Positions 1-8,939 of a stretch of DNA of 64,000 nucleotides are shown here, piece by piece. Both the position numbers and the translations under genes were made by a program. The notes beneath the pieces were generated by a model. The model did not search any database and was not told where the DNA came from. It saw nothing but the letters and a program-made list of their open reading frames with translations. This DNA is from Paenirhizobium daejeonense (lineage in GTDB: Bacteria > Pseudomonadota > Alphaproteobacteria > Rhizobiales > Rhizobiaceae), in contig NZ_JACLAL010000011.1 of NCBI RefSeq assembly GCF_014280875.1, positions 62,001-126,000 of the forward strand. The letters run 5' to 3'. How positions within the stretch are numbered: position 1 is the first letter of the stretch; each line of letters begins with the position of its first letter.

Positions 1-19
1 TCAGATGGTGTTTCCCGCT

Positions 20-2365
20 TCATGCGATCACCCTCCAGCCGTCGCTTTCGGCAAGCCGCTGGCGAAGCTGCCGCGCCGCCTGCACCATGTTGGCAAGGGC
101 CGGCTTCACCTCTTCCCACCGACGCGTCTTCAGGCCGCAATCGGGGTTGATCCAGAGCTGGGAGGGATCGAGGCGGGCGGAGGCGGCCTCGATCAGTTCG
201 ACGATTTCCTCCACCGTCGGCACGCGCGGCGAATGAATGTCGTAGACACCGGGTCCGATCTCGTTCGGATAACGCTTGTCCGCGAAGACATCGAGAAGCT
301 CCATTTTGGAGCGCGATGTCTCGATCGAGATCGCGTCCGCATCCATCGTGATGATGGCGTCCATGATGTCGTTGAACTCGGAATAGCACATATGCGTGTG
401 GATCTGGGTGCGATCGGCCACGCCCGAGGCGGAAAGGCGGAAGCTCTCCGTCGCCCAACCGAGATAGGCCTGCCAGTCCCTGCGTCGCAGCGGCAGGCCC
501 TCGCGAAGCGCCGGCTCGTCGATCTGGATGATCGCGATACCCACCTTTTCCAGATCCTGCACCTCATCGCGGATAGCGAGCGCAATCTGACGGCACACGA
601 CATCGCGCGGGATGTCGTCCCGCACGAAGGACCATTGCAGCATGGTCACCGGCCCCGTCAGCATGCCCTTCATCGGCCTGGACGTCTTCGATTGCGCGAA
701 CACCGCCCAATCGACCGTCATGGGACGCGGCCGCGAAACGTCTCCATAGATGATAGGAGGACGAACGCAACGGGAGCCATAGCTCTGGACCCAGCCATTC
801 TTCGTAAAGGCATAGCCGTCCATCTGCTCGGCAAAGTACTGGACCATGTCGTTGCGCTCGAACTCGCCATGCACGAGAACGTCGATGCCGACATCCTCCT
901 GCCAGCGGATCGCGCTTTCCGTCTCCCGCTCCAGAAAGGCCTTGTAGTCGATATAGGAAAGCTCGCCCTTGAGATGGGCGGAACGCGCGCGCCGGACCTC
1001 CATCGTCTGCGGGAACGAACCGATCGTGGTGGTCGGCAGGACCGGCAGATGCAGATGGTGCTGCTGCACGGTTCGGCGAGCGGAGTATGGACGCGCCCGT
1101 TGCATCATGTCACGCGAAACAGCAAGCAGCCTTCCCTCGACCAGCGGGTCATGAACCTTGCGCGAGGTCCGGCGCGTTCGTGCGATCCGGCTGGACGCAG
1201 CGATCTTTGCCTCGACGGCCGGCCGATTTCCGGAAAGCGCCTCTCTCAGAACCGCAAGCTCATCCAGCTTTTCCGAAGCAAAAGCGAGCGAGGCGCGCAA
1301 TTCGAGATCGAGCGCGGTTTCGTCCGAGAGATCGAAAGGCAGATGAAGAAGCGAGCAGGATGGCGCGATCTGGAGAAGATCGGGCGCGCGCCCTGCAACC
1401 AGCGGTTCGATGCGCTGCACCACGTCTTCGAGATCCGCCCGCCAGATATTGCGGCCATCGATCAGCCCGAGCGACAGGAGCAGGTGCGCTGGAGCATCCC
1501 CGGCGATTGCCGCGAGTTCCTCACCTCCGCGAATGCCATCCAGATGCAGGCCGGCAACGGGAAGCGACAATGCCGTATCGCGATTGTCCCCGAGCGGGCC
1601 GTAATAGCTGGCAACCAGAATGGAGAGACCCGGCACCGCCTCGGCAAAGGCGGTGTAGGTCCGCACCAGACTGTCCCGTTCCTTGTCCGTCAGGTCGAGT
1701 GCAAGGCAGGGTTCGTCGATCTGCACCCAATCGGCCCCAGCCTCCTGTAATTCGACAAGGATCTTGCGATAGACCGGCAGCAGCCTGTCGAGCAGATCGA
1801 CGGGATCGGAACCATCCCGCGCCTTGCCGAGTTTCAGGAATGTCACCGGTCCGAGGATCACCGGCCGGGTGTAAATGCCGATGGCGCGAGCTTCAAGGAA
1901 AGCCTCAAGCGGGCGGTTTCCCGTCAGGATGAAGCCCTGCCCGGCACTGAATTCCGGCACCAGATAATGGTAGTTCGTGTCGAACCACTTGGTCATTTCC
2001 AGCGCGGCCCTCGGTTCGCCATGAGTACCGCCGCAGCCGCACGCCGCCTCGCCCTGCGAGCCCCGCGCCAGCGCGAAATAGGTGGCGAGACCGACATGGC
2101 CGCCGGACCAGCCATAGCCATCCGGAATGGCGCCAACCATGACGGCGGTATCCAGAACATGGTCGTAGAACGAAAAATCGTTCGAAGGGATCGCATCGAC
2201 CCCCTTTTCCTGCTGGAGTTTCCAGTGCTTCGCCCGAAGCGTTCCAGCCGTTTCCAGTAGAGTTTGTGCGTCGCTCTTTCCCGACCAATAGGCTTCCAGC
2301 GCGAACTTCAGTTCACGATGCTTGCCGATCCTGGGAAATCCGAGATTTGCAGTCTTGATGCTCAT
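20..2365 (-). CDS. metE: Cobalamin-independent methionine synthase MetE
   Basis: Cytosolic enzyme that transfers the methyl group of 5-methyltetrahydrofolate polyglutamate to homocysteine, the last step of methionine synthesis, without B12. The protein is 781 residues, close to the family's 750-780. It opens with the typical NLGFPRIG. The C-terminal catalytic barrel shows the zinc ligands: the HMC pair near residues 656-658 and the Cys of NPDCGLKTR near 742. The ATG at 2365 was chosen because it has AAGGA just upstream and begins the conserved N-terminus; the open frame runs further to 2458 but that part lies in the riboswitch leader. The gene stands alone behind a cobalamin riboswitch and its own promoter, so it is expected to be shut off when B12 is plentiful. 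Confidence 0.97.
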   Translation of the reverse strand: MSIKTANLGFPRIGKHRELKFALEAYWSGKSDAQTLLETAGTLRAKHWKLQQEKGVDAIPSNDFSFYDHVLDTAVMVGAIPDGYGWSGGHVGLATYFALARGSQGEAACGCGGTHGEPRAALEMTKWFDTNYHYLVPEFSAGQGFILTGNRPLEAFLEARAIGIYTRPVILGPVTFLKLGKARDGSDPVDLLDRLLPVYRKILVELQEAGADWVQIDEPCLALDLTDKERDSLVRTYTAFAEAVPGLSILVASYYGPLGDNRDTALSLPVAGLHLDGIRGGEELAAIAGDAPAHLLLSLGLIDGRNIWRADLEDVVQRIEPLVAGRAPDLLQIAPSCSLLHLPFDLSDETALDLELRASLAFASEKLDELAVLREALSGNRPAVEAKIAASSRIARTRRTSRKVHDPLVEGRLLAVSRDMMQRARPYSARRTVQQHHLHLPVLPTTTIGSFPQTMEVRRARSAHLKGELSYIDYKAFLERETESAIRWQEDVGIDVLVHGEFERNDMVQYFAEQMDGYAFTKNGWVQSYGSRCVRPPIIYGDVSRPRPMTVDWAVFAQSKTSRPMKGMLTGPVTMLQWSFVRDDIPRDVVCRQIALAIRDEVQDLEKVGIAIIQIDEPALREGLPLRRRDWQAYLGWATESFRLSASGVADRTQIHTHMCYSEFNDIMDAIITMDADAISIETSRSKMELLDVFADKRYPNEIGPGVYDIHSPRVPTVEEIVELIEAASARLDPSQLWINPDCGLKTRRWEEVKPALANMVQAARQLRQRLAESDGWRVIA

Positions 2366-2483
2366 TTCCTTGACCCCGAAGGTTGTGGGCAAGGCATTGG
2401 CGAGCGCGATGCGACAGGCATGCGGATGCGCCGTTCGCAAAGCGGCACACCGGGACACCCCGCCCGTGGACGTTATCTATCGC

Positions 2484-2650
2484 GGCAGGTCTCCTGGCTT
2501 GCGGGTCACAGCCGGCATCCGTCTTCCCGAGGCGTCTTCCTCAGTGACATAAATGGATGCAAGCTCACCGCCTACAGTTGCGGGGGCAGCTTCGGCATGG
2601 GTGCGAAAAGCACCGTCACCGTATTCCCTCTTAGCTCCGGATCATACGAT
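2484..2650 (-). promoter_or_regulatory. Cobalamin riboswitch of metE
   Basis: Read on the minus strand this has the hallmark parts of the AdoCbl riboswitch in order: GGGAATACGGTG near 2633-2615, the B12-box core CTGCCCCCGCAACTGTA at 2589-2573, and the closing AAGCCAGGAGACCTGCC at 2500-2484. It lies in the 5' leader of metE. Between it and the start codon, CCTTG (2394-2390) can pair with CAAGG (2372-2368), which covers the metE ribosome binding site, and there is no terminator with a T run. Control is therefore probably at translation: B12 binding hides the ribosome site. The element type is certain; the outer boundaries and the switching helix are inferred by eye. Confidence 0.95.
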
Positions 2651-2670
2651 CCGCAGAACCACGATGCCTT

Positions 2671-2700
2671 TACCATGACGGACCGGACAGCCATCGTCAA
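2671..2700 (-). promoter_or_regulatory. Likely metE promoter
   Basis: On the minus strand a TTGACG -35 (2700-2695) is followed after 18 bases by a weak -10, ATGGTA (2676-2671). Transcription would start just before the riboswitch. The perfect palindrome at 2704-2723 begins four bases upstream of the -35. Confidence 0.5.
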
Positions 2701-2703
2701 GGG

Positions 2704-2723
2704 ATATAAAGATATCTTTATAT
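2704..2723. promoter_or_regulatory. Perfect 20-bp palindrome upstream of the metE promoter, likely operator
   Basis: ATATAAAGATATCTTTATAT reads identically on both strands. It sits in a short AT-rich island between the methyltransferase gene and metE, immediately upstream of the -35 box. From memory it resembles the operators of the ArsR-family methionine-cycle regulators (SahR/SamR) of Proteobacteria, which control metE, metF and ahcY; that match was not checked. The regulator itself is not in this window. Confidence 0.65.
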
Positions 2724-2767
2724 GAAAGATTCGACCGATATGCCTCCGACCGTAACGCGACGGTCCG

Positions 2768-3559
2768 TTACGCACCGTCTTCAGGACGCCTGCAGGAGAG
2801 GATGAAACGCCGGTAGAGCAAGGTTCTCAGCCGGTTTCTCAAATCGGCGGTCTCCCGCTGCGCTGCCGCGATAGGGGCGTGTGAACCGACCTCGATTTCC
2901 TTGAACCCGGCAGCACCGAGAAGCGGCATAAGGCGTTCGACGGTAAGCCCTTCGCCGAATGGCAGCCTCCGCATGATATCCGCATGCCGGTCGCTCATCG
3001 CCCCGTCATAATACGGATCGACGCCGGCAACGCGGTCGATCAGCTTTATCGCGCCCGAGACGATCCGCCCCAGAGGCGTCGGCGCCGCCCAGTTGCCGTC
3101 GAAGATCAGCAGCCTTCCGCCGGGCTTCAACACCCGGAACCACTCGGCAAAGGCCTGTTGCGGCTCCGTCAGGGTCCAGACGAGATGACGGCAGACGACA
3201 GCGTCATAGGTTCCGTCCGGCTCCATGGTTTGTTCCGCATCAGCAAGGATGAAACGCACCCCCGCCCTGCCCGCATGCTTGCGGCGGGCGACACCAATCA
3301 TGGCCTCGGAAAAATCGAGACCCGTGACATCGTGGCCAAGGGAAAGCAGGACGTTCGACACCTCGCCCGTACCGGATGCCAGCTCCAGCACCTTGAGCGG
3401 TTCGGAGCCGAGACGCTGGCGGACCGCATCCGCCCAGGCGTCGAGTTCGGGACCGGGCGGAATGCGGTGCCCGAAGGCAAGGTCGAAGGTTTCCGAGCGC
3501 TTCGACCAGTAATCGCGGATGTCTTCCTTGAGGTGATGGTTCGAAGGCGGCCGGCTCAT
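2768..3559 (-). CDS. Class I SAM-dependent methyltransferase, UbiE-like
   Basis: A 263-residue methyltransferase of the UbiE/type-11 fold. SAM-binding motif I is VLELASGTGE at residues 57-66, followed by the acidic LDF motif near 79 and LKPGGRLLIFDG near 144. The substrate cannot be read from the sequence. It is the last gene of a five-gene operon and overlaps the cupredoxin stop by ATGA (3559-3556), so it is translated together with a B12-type ABC transporter and a pseudoazurin. It does not resemble the corrin-ring methyltransferases of B12 synthesis (CobA/CobI/CobJ/CobM type), so a direct role in making the ring is unlikely. No signal peptide is seen, so it acts in the cytosol. Confidence 0.85.
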   Translation of the reverse strand: MSRPPSNHHLKEDIRDYWSKRSETFDLAFGHRIPPGPELDAWADAVRQRLGSEPLKVLELASGTGEVSNVLLSLGHDVTGLDFSEAMIGVARRKHAGRAGVRFILADAEQTMEPDGTYDAVVCRHLVWTLTEPQQAFAEWFRVLKPGGRLLIFDGNWAAPTPLGRIVSGAIKLIDRVAGVDPYYDGAMSDRHADIMRRLPFGEGLTVERLMPLLGAAGFKEIEVGSHAPIAAAQRETADLRNRLRTLLYRRFILSCRRPEDGA

Positions 3560-3995
3560 GGCGAGGTCTTGCCAGCCGCACTATCGAAAAGCGCATTCAT
3601 CCGCGGTCTGGCCCGCTCCGGAATATCGATCTGGCGATATTGCTCCGGCAGTTCGACCTCGCCGACCTTGATCAGCATCACCATGCCCATGCCGAAATGC
3701 GGCGAGCACTTGATGCCGTAGAAACCCTGCTGGTCGAAACCGACCTCGATCTCTTCGTTGATCCTGCTCTTGAAGCCCGGATAGCCCTCCGGCACCATCC
3801 CGTCGATGGTCGCGGCGTTGTGGCTCTTGTTGGTCGCGATGAATTTCACCCTGTCGCCCGGCTGGACATGCAGGAAATCGGGTTCGAACACCATCGACCC
3901 CTTCTCTCCGCGGTTCATCATCTTCACCTCGAAAGTCTCGGCGAAGGCCGGCACGGCAAAGGCGATAAAAGCCGCCAGAACGAGGAAATATGTCT

Positions 3996-3999
<4 letters not shown>
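3556..3999 (-). CDS. Pseudoazurin-type blue copper protein
   Basis: Periplasmic type-1 copper electron carrier of 147 residues. A Sec signal peptide covers residues 1-20 (cut after AFA). All four copper ligands are present with the exact pseudoazurin spacing: His60, Cys98, His101 and Met106, the last three in CSPHFGMGM. Pseudoazurins usually donate electrons to nitrite or nitrous oxide reductases or other periplasmic enzymes; none of these is in the window. The gene is fused by ATGA overlaps to the ABC ATPase upstream (3999-3996) and to the methyltransferase downstream. It therefore belongs to a transcription unit headed by a cobalamin riboswitch, an unusual place for a cupredoxin. Confidence 0.93.
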
Positions 4000-4777
<778 letters not shown>

Positions 4778-4781
<4 letters not shown>

Positions 4782-5806
4782 GTGCGCGCCCTCTTCTGCC
4801 CCAGGATCAAGGCGAAGGCCGGCGCTCCGACCAGTGCCGTGATGACACCGATGGGCAGGACCTGTCCGGGTATCAGGATGCGCGAGAGAATGTCGGCGCC
4901 GATCATGAACACCGCACCGATCAGCGCGGCTGCAGGCAGAAGCACGCCATGGCGAACGCCGACCACCATGCGCGCCGCATGCGGGATGACGAGACCGACA
5001 AAGCCGATCGAACCGACGATGGACACCATGACGGCCGTCATCATCGCGGAAACACCAACGAGGGCTAGATAGGTGCGACGAACCGAGATCCCGAGCGATG
5101 CAGCGGATTCCGCGCCGAAGGTAAACGCGTCGAGCGCACGCGCATGCCAGAGACAGACGACGAGACCGGCAAGCGTCGCGGGAATGGCAAGCCATGCATC
5201 CGGCCAGCGTACGCCGGAGAGATTACCCAGCAGCCAGAACATGATGCCCCGCGCCTGTTCGGCGGTCGCAGCCTTGGTGACAATGAAAGAGGTGAGCGCG
5301 TTGAAAAGCTGCGATCCGGCGACGCCTGCGAGAATAATGGCGGCCGTCCCACGGCCCGCCTTCACCGCCAGCAGGCTGACGAGCGCGAAGGCGACGAGAG
5401 CACCGGCGAAAGCGCCCATCGGAAGGGTCAGAAAACCCGCCCCGACACCCAGGATCGCAACGCTGACGGCACCGGTAGAAGCTCCGGCTGAAATGCCCAG
5501 AAGATAAGGGTCCGCTAGAGAATTGCGCAGCAGCGATTGCAGCACGACACCGGACAGAGACAGCGCCGCACCACAACAGGCCGCGACGACGGCCCGGCTG
5601 AGACGGTAGCTCCAAACGATGCCCTCATCGATCGGCTCCAGCGGATAGCCCGCCCCCCACAACCGATTGGCCACGGTTTTCGCCACGGTATCGAGCGGAA
5701 TTGCCGTCTCGCCGATTGCCGCGCCCAGCCAGAGCGCGGCAAGCAGGATGACGAGCGCGGCAAGAGCCGCGCCCGTTCGTCCGAAGCGTGTGATTGCAGA
5801 TGTCAC
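4778..5806 (-). CDS. ABC transporter permease, BtuC/FecCD family
   Basis: Inner-membrane permease of 342 residues, the usual length of FecCD/BtuC proteins, with about nine or ten hydrophobic segments spread along the chain. Family-typical stretches include the segment around SGVVLQSLLRN early on and GLVIPHAARM in the C-terminal half. It forms a homodimer with the downstream ATPase and accepts substrate from the upstream binding protein. Its start overlaps the binding-protein stop (5806-5803), so translation is coupled. Substrate is inferred to be a corrinoid from the riboswitch. Confidence 0.92.
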
Positions 5807-6840
5807 TTGCTCAGACCGGCAGCTTCGATGGCGTCGGCAAGCGTCTCGATACCCTCGATCGTGCGGATCGTCGGGTTCATCGCCTGTGCGTCCATGTCGA
5901 AGACATGCCCGTTCTTCACCGCCGGCATCAGGCTTGCAACCGGATCCGTTTTCAGGAACTCATGCTTTACGACGACATCATCAGCCGGGAAGCGGCGGCG
6001 GTCCATCTTGCCAGCAATGATCATCGTCGGGTTGGCCTTGGCGATGGTTTCCCAGCCCACCGTCGGCCACTCCTCATCGCTCTCGATGATGTTGCTGATA
6101 CCAAGCGCGGACATGATATAGGCGGGAGCGCCCTTCTTGCCGGCAACATAGGGATCGACGTCCATCTCGGCGCTGGAGAACCAGAAGACGGCGGAAAGCT
6201 TGCCCTGTGCCGAAGCAATCTTGGCGCGAGCTGCCCCCTCGCGCTTCTTCAGGTCGGCCACGACCTCCTCGCCCTTCGCCTCGACGTCGAAGATTTTCGC
6301 GAGGTCACGCACTTCTTGATAGATCAGGTCCATGGTGAAGACCGCGTTGCGCACGCCGTCGCCACCGCCGGAATTGTCCTTGCCGATGCAATCGGCCGGC
6401 GAGGTATAGACCGGAATGCCGAGTTCCTCGAATTGCTGCGGCGTTGCAACAATACCCTCGGGACCGACATGCCACTGGAACTGTGCGGTGACGAGATCCG
6501 GCTTCTTCGCAACGACGCTTTCGAAGCTCGGATCGTTGTCGGCCAGCCGTTCGATCTTGGCATTCGCGCTTTCATAGCCTTCCAGCACCGGACCGATCCA
6601 GACCGCAGTGCCGACCACCTTGTCGGCAAGGCCGAGGAGATACAGAATCTCGGTGCTGCTCTGGCCGATGGAAACGGTACGCGACGGCGCCTTCTCGAAC
6701 GTGACCTGACGGCCGCAGTTTTCGAGCGTCAGCGGATAGCTGGTTCCCGCAGCCATGGCATTGTGGAAAAAGCCGGAAGCGAGCAAGGACAGGGCGCAAA
6801 GGCCCGGGCGCATCGGCCGCTTGAAAATGGTCTTCATCAT
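5803..6840 (-). CDS. Periplasmic substrate-binding protein, BtuF-like
   Basis: Periplasmic binding protein of 345 residues for a B12/metal-chelate importer. An N-terminal Sec signal runs to about residue 31 (SGFFHNAMA), with no clear lipobox. The mature part has the class III layout, starting with a strand-rich lobe (VSIGQSSTEILYLLGL) and ending with the second lobe. It is the first gene after a cobalamin riboswitch and is followed, with ATGA overlaps, by permease, ATPase, cupredoxin and methyltransferase genes. Riboswitch control makes cobalamin or cobinamide the best guess. Similarity to BtuF is at family level only, so no gene symbol is given. Confidence 0.88.
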   Translation of the reverse strand: MMKTIFKRPMRPGLCALSLLASGFFHNAMAAGTSYPLTLENCGRQVTFEKAPSRTVSIGQSSTEILYLLGLADKVVGTAVWIGPVLEGYESANAKIERLADNDPSFESVVAKKPDLVTAQFQWHVGPEGIVATPQQFEELGIPVYTSPADCIGKDNSGGGDGVRNAVFTMDLIYQEVRDLAKIFDVEAKGEEVVADLKKREGAARAKIASAQGKLSAVFWFSSAEMDVDPYVAGKKGAPAYIMSALGISNIIESDEEWPTVGWETIAKANPTMIIAGKMDRRRFPADDVVVKHEFLKTDPVASLMPAVKNGHVFDMDAQAMNPTIRTIEGIETLADAIEAAGLSK

Positions 6841-7047
6841 AATTCCCCGAAAAAGATGTGAGTGCGGACCCGGGACGTGAGTGCGGGACGGCGATGAGAT
6901 CAGAATGCCCGATGGGCATTCCGGTCGGTCAAACGATCATCGGAATACGGGGAGTGCGAAGCGTCTAAACGCAAATGAGCGACAAACATGAACATAACAT
7001 GCTCCTGTTCCGGGCTTCCCCGCCCGTGACGATGGATCGATTTTGAC

Positions 7048-7250
7048 GGCAGGTCTCCTGGCTTACGGATATCTGTCGTCCATCTGCCTTCCCGCGCCGT
7101 TACGACACAGTGGCATGACGCCCTTCGGCGTCACGAGGATGGACGGCAATCCGCTTACAGTTGCGGGGGCAGCCACGGTCTTGGTCCCTGTTTGGGTCCT
7201 CCGCACCGTGTTCCCTATTAATCCCCTTGCTTTGGGCTTGGGGAACCGTC
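7048..7250 (-). promoter_or_regulatory. Cobalamin riboswitch of the ABC transporter-cupredoxin operon
   Basis: On the minus strand: a 5' stem from about 7250, GGGAACACGGTG near 7216-7205, the core CTGCCCCCGCAACTGTA at 7172-7156, and the closing AAGCCAGGAGACCTGCC at 7064-7048. It sits about 200 bases before the binding-protein gene. In the leader between them is a hairpin, GAATGCCC/GGGCATTC (6903-6910 with 6914-6921), with no T run, so the expression platform is unclear. B12 should repress the operon. It is the second B12 riboswitch in the window. Confidence 0.95.
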
Positions 7251-7256
7251 GTCCCC

Positions 7257-7285
7257 AGATAAGTGGCGTAGTGACCCGGCGTCAA
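7257..7285 (-). promoter_or_regulatory. Proximal promoter of the riboswitch operon
   Basis: TTGACG (7285-7280) and TTATCT (7262-7257) are spaced by 17 bases on the minus strand. This places the transcript start near 7250, exactly at the 5' end of the riboswitch. Confidence 0.6.
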
Positions 7286-7303
7286 GTCGAAAGCCGGGTA
7301 GTT

Positions 7304-7342
7304 TCATAAACGTATTGCGACGGCAAACGGGGGATCGTTCAT
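7304..7342 (-). CDS. Possible 12-codon leader ORF
   Basis: ATG at 7342 with GGAG five bases upstream, 12 codons (MNDPPFAVAIRL), stop at 7304. It would be transcribed only from the distal promoter near 7367-7395 and ends upstream of the riboswitch. It may be a chance ORF; no amino acid bias suggests attenuation. Confidence 0.2.
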   Translation of the reverse strand: MNDPPFAVAIRL

Positions 7343-7366
7343 CTTGTCTCCATATGCTATCGAAAC

Positions 7367-7419
7367 TGCATACGTAATATTATTACGTCCGTCAATGAAA
7401 AGTTACGTAATAACATTAC
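7367..7419 (-). promoter_or_regulatory. Distal promoter with two operator-like repeats
   Basis: On the minus strand TTGACG (7395-7390) and TATGCA (7372-7367) are 17 bases apart. The spacer is filled by a perfect inverted repeat, ACGTAATA-N-TATTACGT (7372-7388). A second, imperfect copy, GTAATGTTATTACGTAAC (7419-7402, 12 of 18 positions symmetric), lies just upstream of the -35. The placement is that of a repressor blocking the promoter. The AT-rich palindromes recall Fur-family sites, perhaps Zur, but the regulator is not known. Confidence 0.5.
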
Positions 7420-7628
7420 TTATATCCTATGCTTCCCATCCATGCGACGAAGCCGGCATCTCCTTACACTAGGCCTCGCACCGATGGCCCAGGTCCGGAA
7501 TCCGCAATGTCTGGGAACTGAAAGGAACCCGCATCTCCGCCGCCTAGATATCGCAATAGGCTTCAATGTCTCTCGGCTCCAGCCTATGGCTGGACGCCCG
7601 CCACCCGGCGACCAAGCACCATTGCTTA
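7420..7628. other. Intergenic stretch without a recognisable gene
   Basis: Short ORFs on both strands have no recognisable product. A small hairpin, TCCAGCC-TAT-GGCTGGA (7578-7594), lies about 35 bases past the stop of the membrane fusion gene. It could be a weak transcript end for the secretion operon, but there is no T run. Confidence 0.4.
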
Positions 7629-8939
7629 TCATTCCTCGCGGAATGCTCGCTTAATCTGATCTTCGATGGGCTTGATGAGATAAGAAAGCGCGGTACGGTC
7701 GCCTGTCCGGATCATCGCTTCGGCTGGCATCCCCGGCACGAGCGTCAAACCGTCAAGCTTCTGCAACTCCTCAGGCTCTACGGTGAGACGGACGAGATAA
7801 TAGGACAGACCGCTTTTCTCGTCCGTCGAAAGGTCCGCCGCGATGCGGCCGACATGAGCCTTGATCTCAGGCGTCGTCCGTTGGCTGAAGGCCGAAAGGC
7901 GCAGGACGGCCTTCTGGCCGGGATGCACCTGGTCGATATCCCTGGGCTGGATGCGAATTTCGAGAGCGAGGTCGTCGCCTTCCGGCACGATCAGCATGAT
8001 CGGTTCAGCCGGTGCGACGACCCCGCCGACGGTGTGCACGGCAAGCTGATGAACCGTGCCGGATTGCGGCGCGACGATATCGATCCGCTTCAGATCGTCT
8101 TCGAACACCGTCTTGCGCTCCATGAACTCGCCGATCTGGCCCTGCATCTCGCGAAGTTCCTGGCCGACCTCCGCCTTGAGGTCCTGTTCGACTTGCAGGA
8201 TCTGCAGCCGCGTCTCGGTGATGCGACCTTCGGCCTGCGCCTGGTAGGCGATCTTCTCACCGCGCTCGCCGCCGAAGGTGGCCGCCTGAGTGCGCAGGCT
8301 GTTCAGCCGCTGCACCGAGACCACGCCCTTCTCACGCAGGTCCTCCTGTGAGGCGATCTCGGACCGCAGGACTGCAAGGCCATCGGCATAGGCGATTTCC
8401 TGAGCCTTCAATCCGTGGATCTCGTGCTCATACTGGGCAATGCGTTCGGCAAGCTGAGCCTTCTTACCCTCTCGCACCTGCCTGCGAAATTCGAAGAGCC
8501 GTGTTTCACTGCGTATAGCAGACGCCACATCCACATCCTCCTGACGCGCAAGCAACCGCTCCGGAAAGTCGATCGTGTCGAGATCATCACGCTCCGCCTC
8601 GAGCCGCGCCAGCCGCGCCGTCAATTCATCCAGCCTTTTGGTGACGATGGCAAGGTTTGCCCGGGTCTGGGTCGCATCGAGGCGCATGACGACGTCTCCC
8701 GCCCTCACCTTGTCGCCTTCCTGGACGAGTATCTCAACAACGACCCCACCCTTCGGATGCTGCACCTTCTTGACGTAGGAATCGACAACGAAGGAACCGG
8801 AGGCGACAACCGCGCCGGCCAGTTCCGTCGTCGCCGCCCACACTCCCGCGCACCCGACGAGAGCAAAGCCGATCGCCAACCCGGCAACAAGATGACGGCG
8901 GATCGAACGCAGGACGCGATCATCGTCAGTGGCAGACAT
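7629..8939 (-). CDS. Type I secretion membrane fusion protein, HlyD/PrtE family
   Basis: Periplasm-spanning adaptor of a type I secretion system, 436 residues. One N-terminal membrane helix (about residues 17-37) is followed by a lipoyl-like half motif (VQHPKGGVVVEILVQEGDKV), a long coiled-coil region (about 80-270), a second lipoyl half, and a C-terminal beta-barrel domain ending in PIEDQIKRAFREE. The GGAGG at the correct distance (six bases) favours the ATG at 8939 over the adjacent one at 8942. It overlaps the exporter gene by 14 bases, so the two are co-translated. An outer-membrane TolC partner is not encoded nearby. Confidence 0.93.
   Translation of the reverse strand: MSATDDDRVLRSIRRHLVAGLAIGFALVGCAGVWAATTELAGAVVASGSFVVDSYVKKVQHPKGGVVVEILVQEGDKVRAGDVVMRLDATQTRANLAIVTKRLDELTARLARLEAERDDLDTIDFPERLLARQEDVDVASAIRSETRLFEFRRQVREGKKAQLAERIAQYEHEIHGLKAQEIAYADGLAVLRSEIASQEDLREKGVVSVQRLNSLRTQAATFGGERGEKIAYQAQAEGRITETRLQILQVEQDLKAEVGQELREMQGQIGEFMERKTVFEDDLKRIDIVAPQSGTVHQLAVHTVGGVVAPAEPIMLIVPEGDDLALEIRIQPRDIDQVHPGQKAVLRLSAFSQRTTPEIKAHVGRIAADLSTDEKSGLSYYLVRLTVEPEELQKLDGLTLVPGMPAEAMIRTGDRTALSYLIKPIEDQIKRAFREE

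Noticed and set aside
5..1750. Plus-strand ORF of 581 codons opposite metE
   Set aside because: It is the antisense reading of metE, with Arg/His-rich composition and no family motif; metE matches its family over its full length.
2768..3559. Methyltransferase considered as a corrin-ring biosynthesis enzyme because of the B12 riboswitch
   Set aside because: Its motifs are those of UbiE-like class I enzymes, whereas the precorrin methyltransferases of the CobA/CysG family have a different fold.
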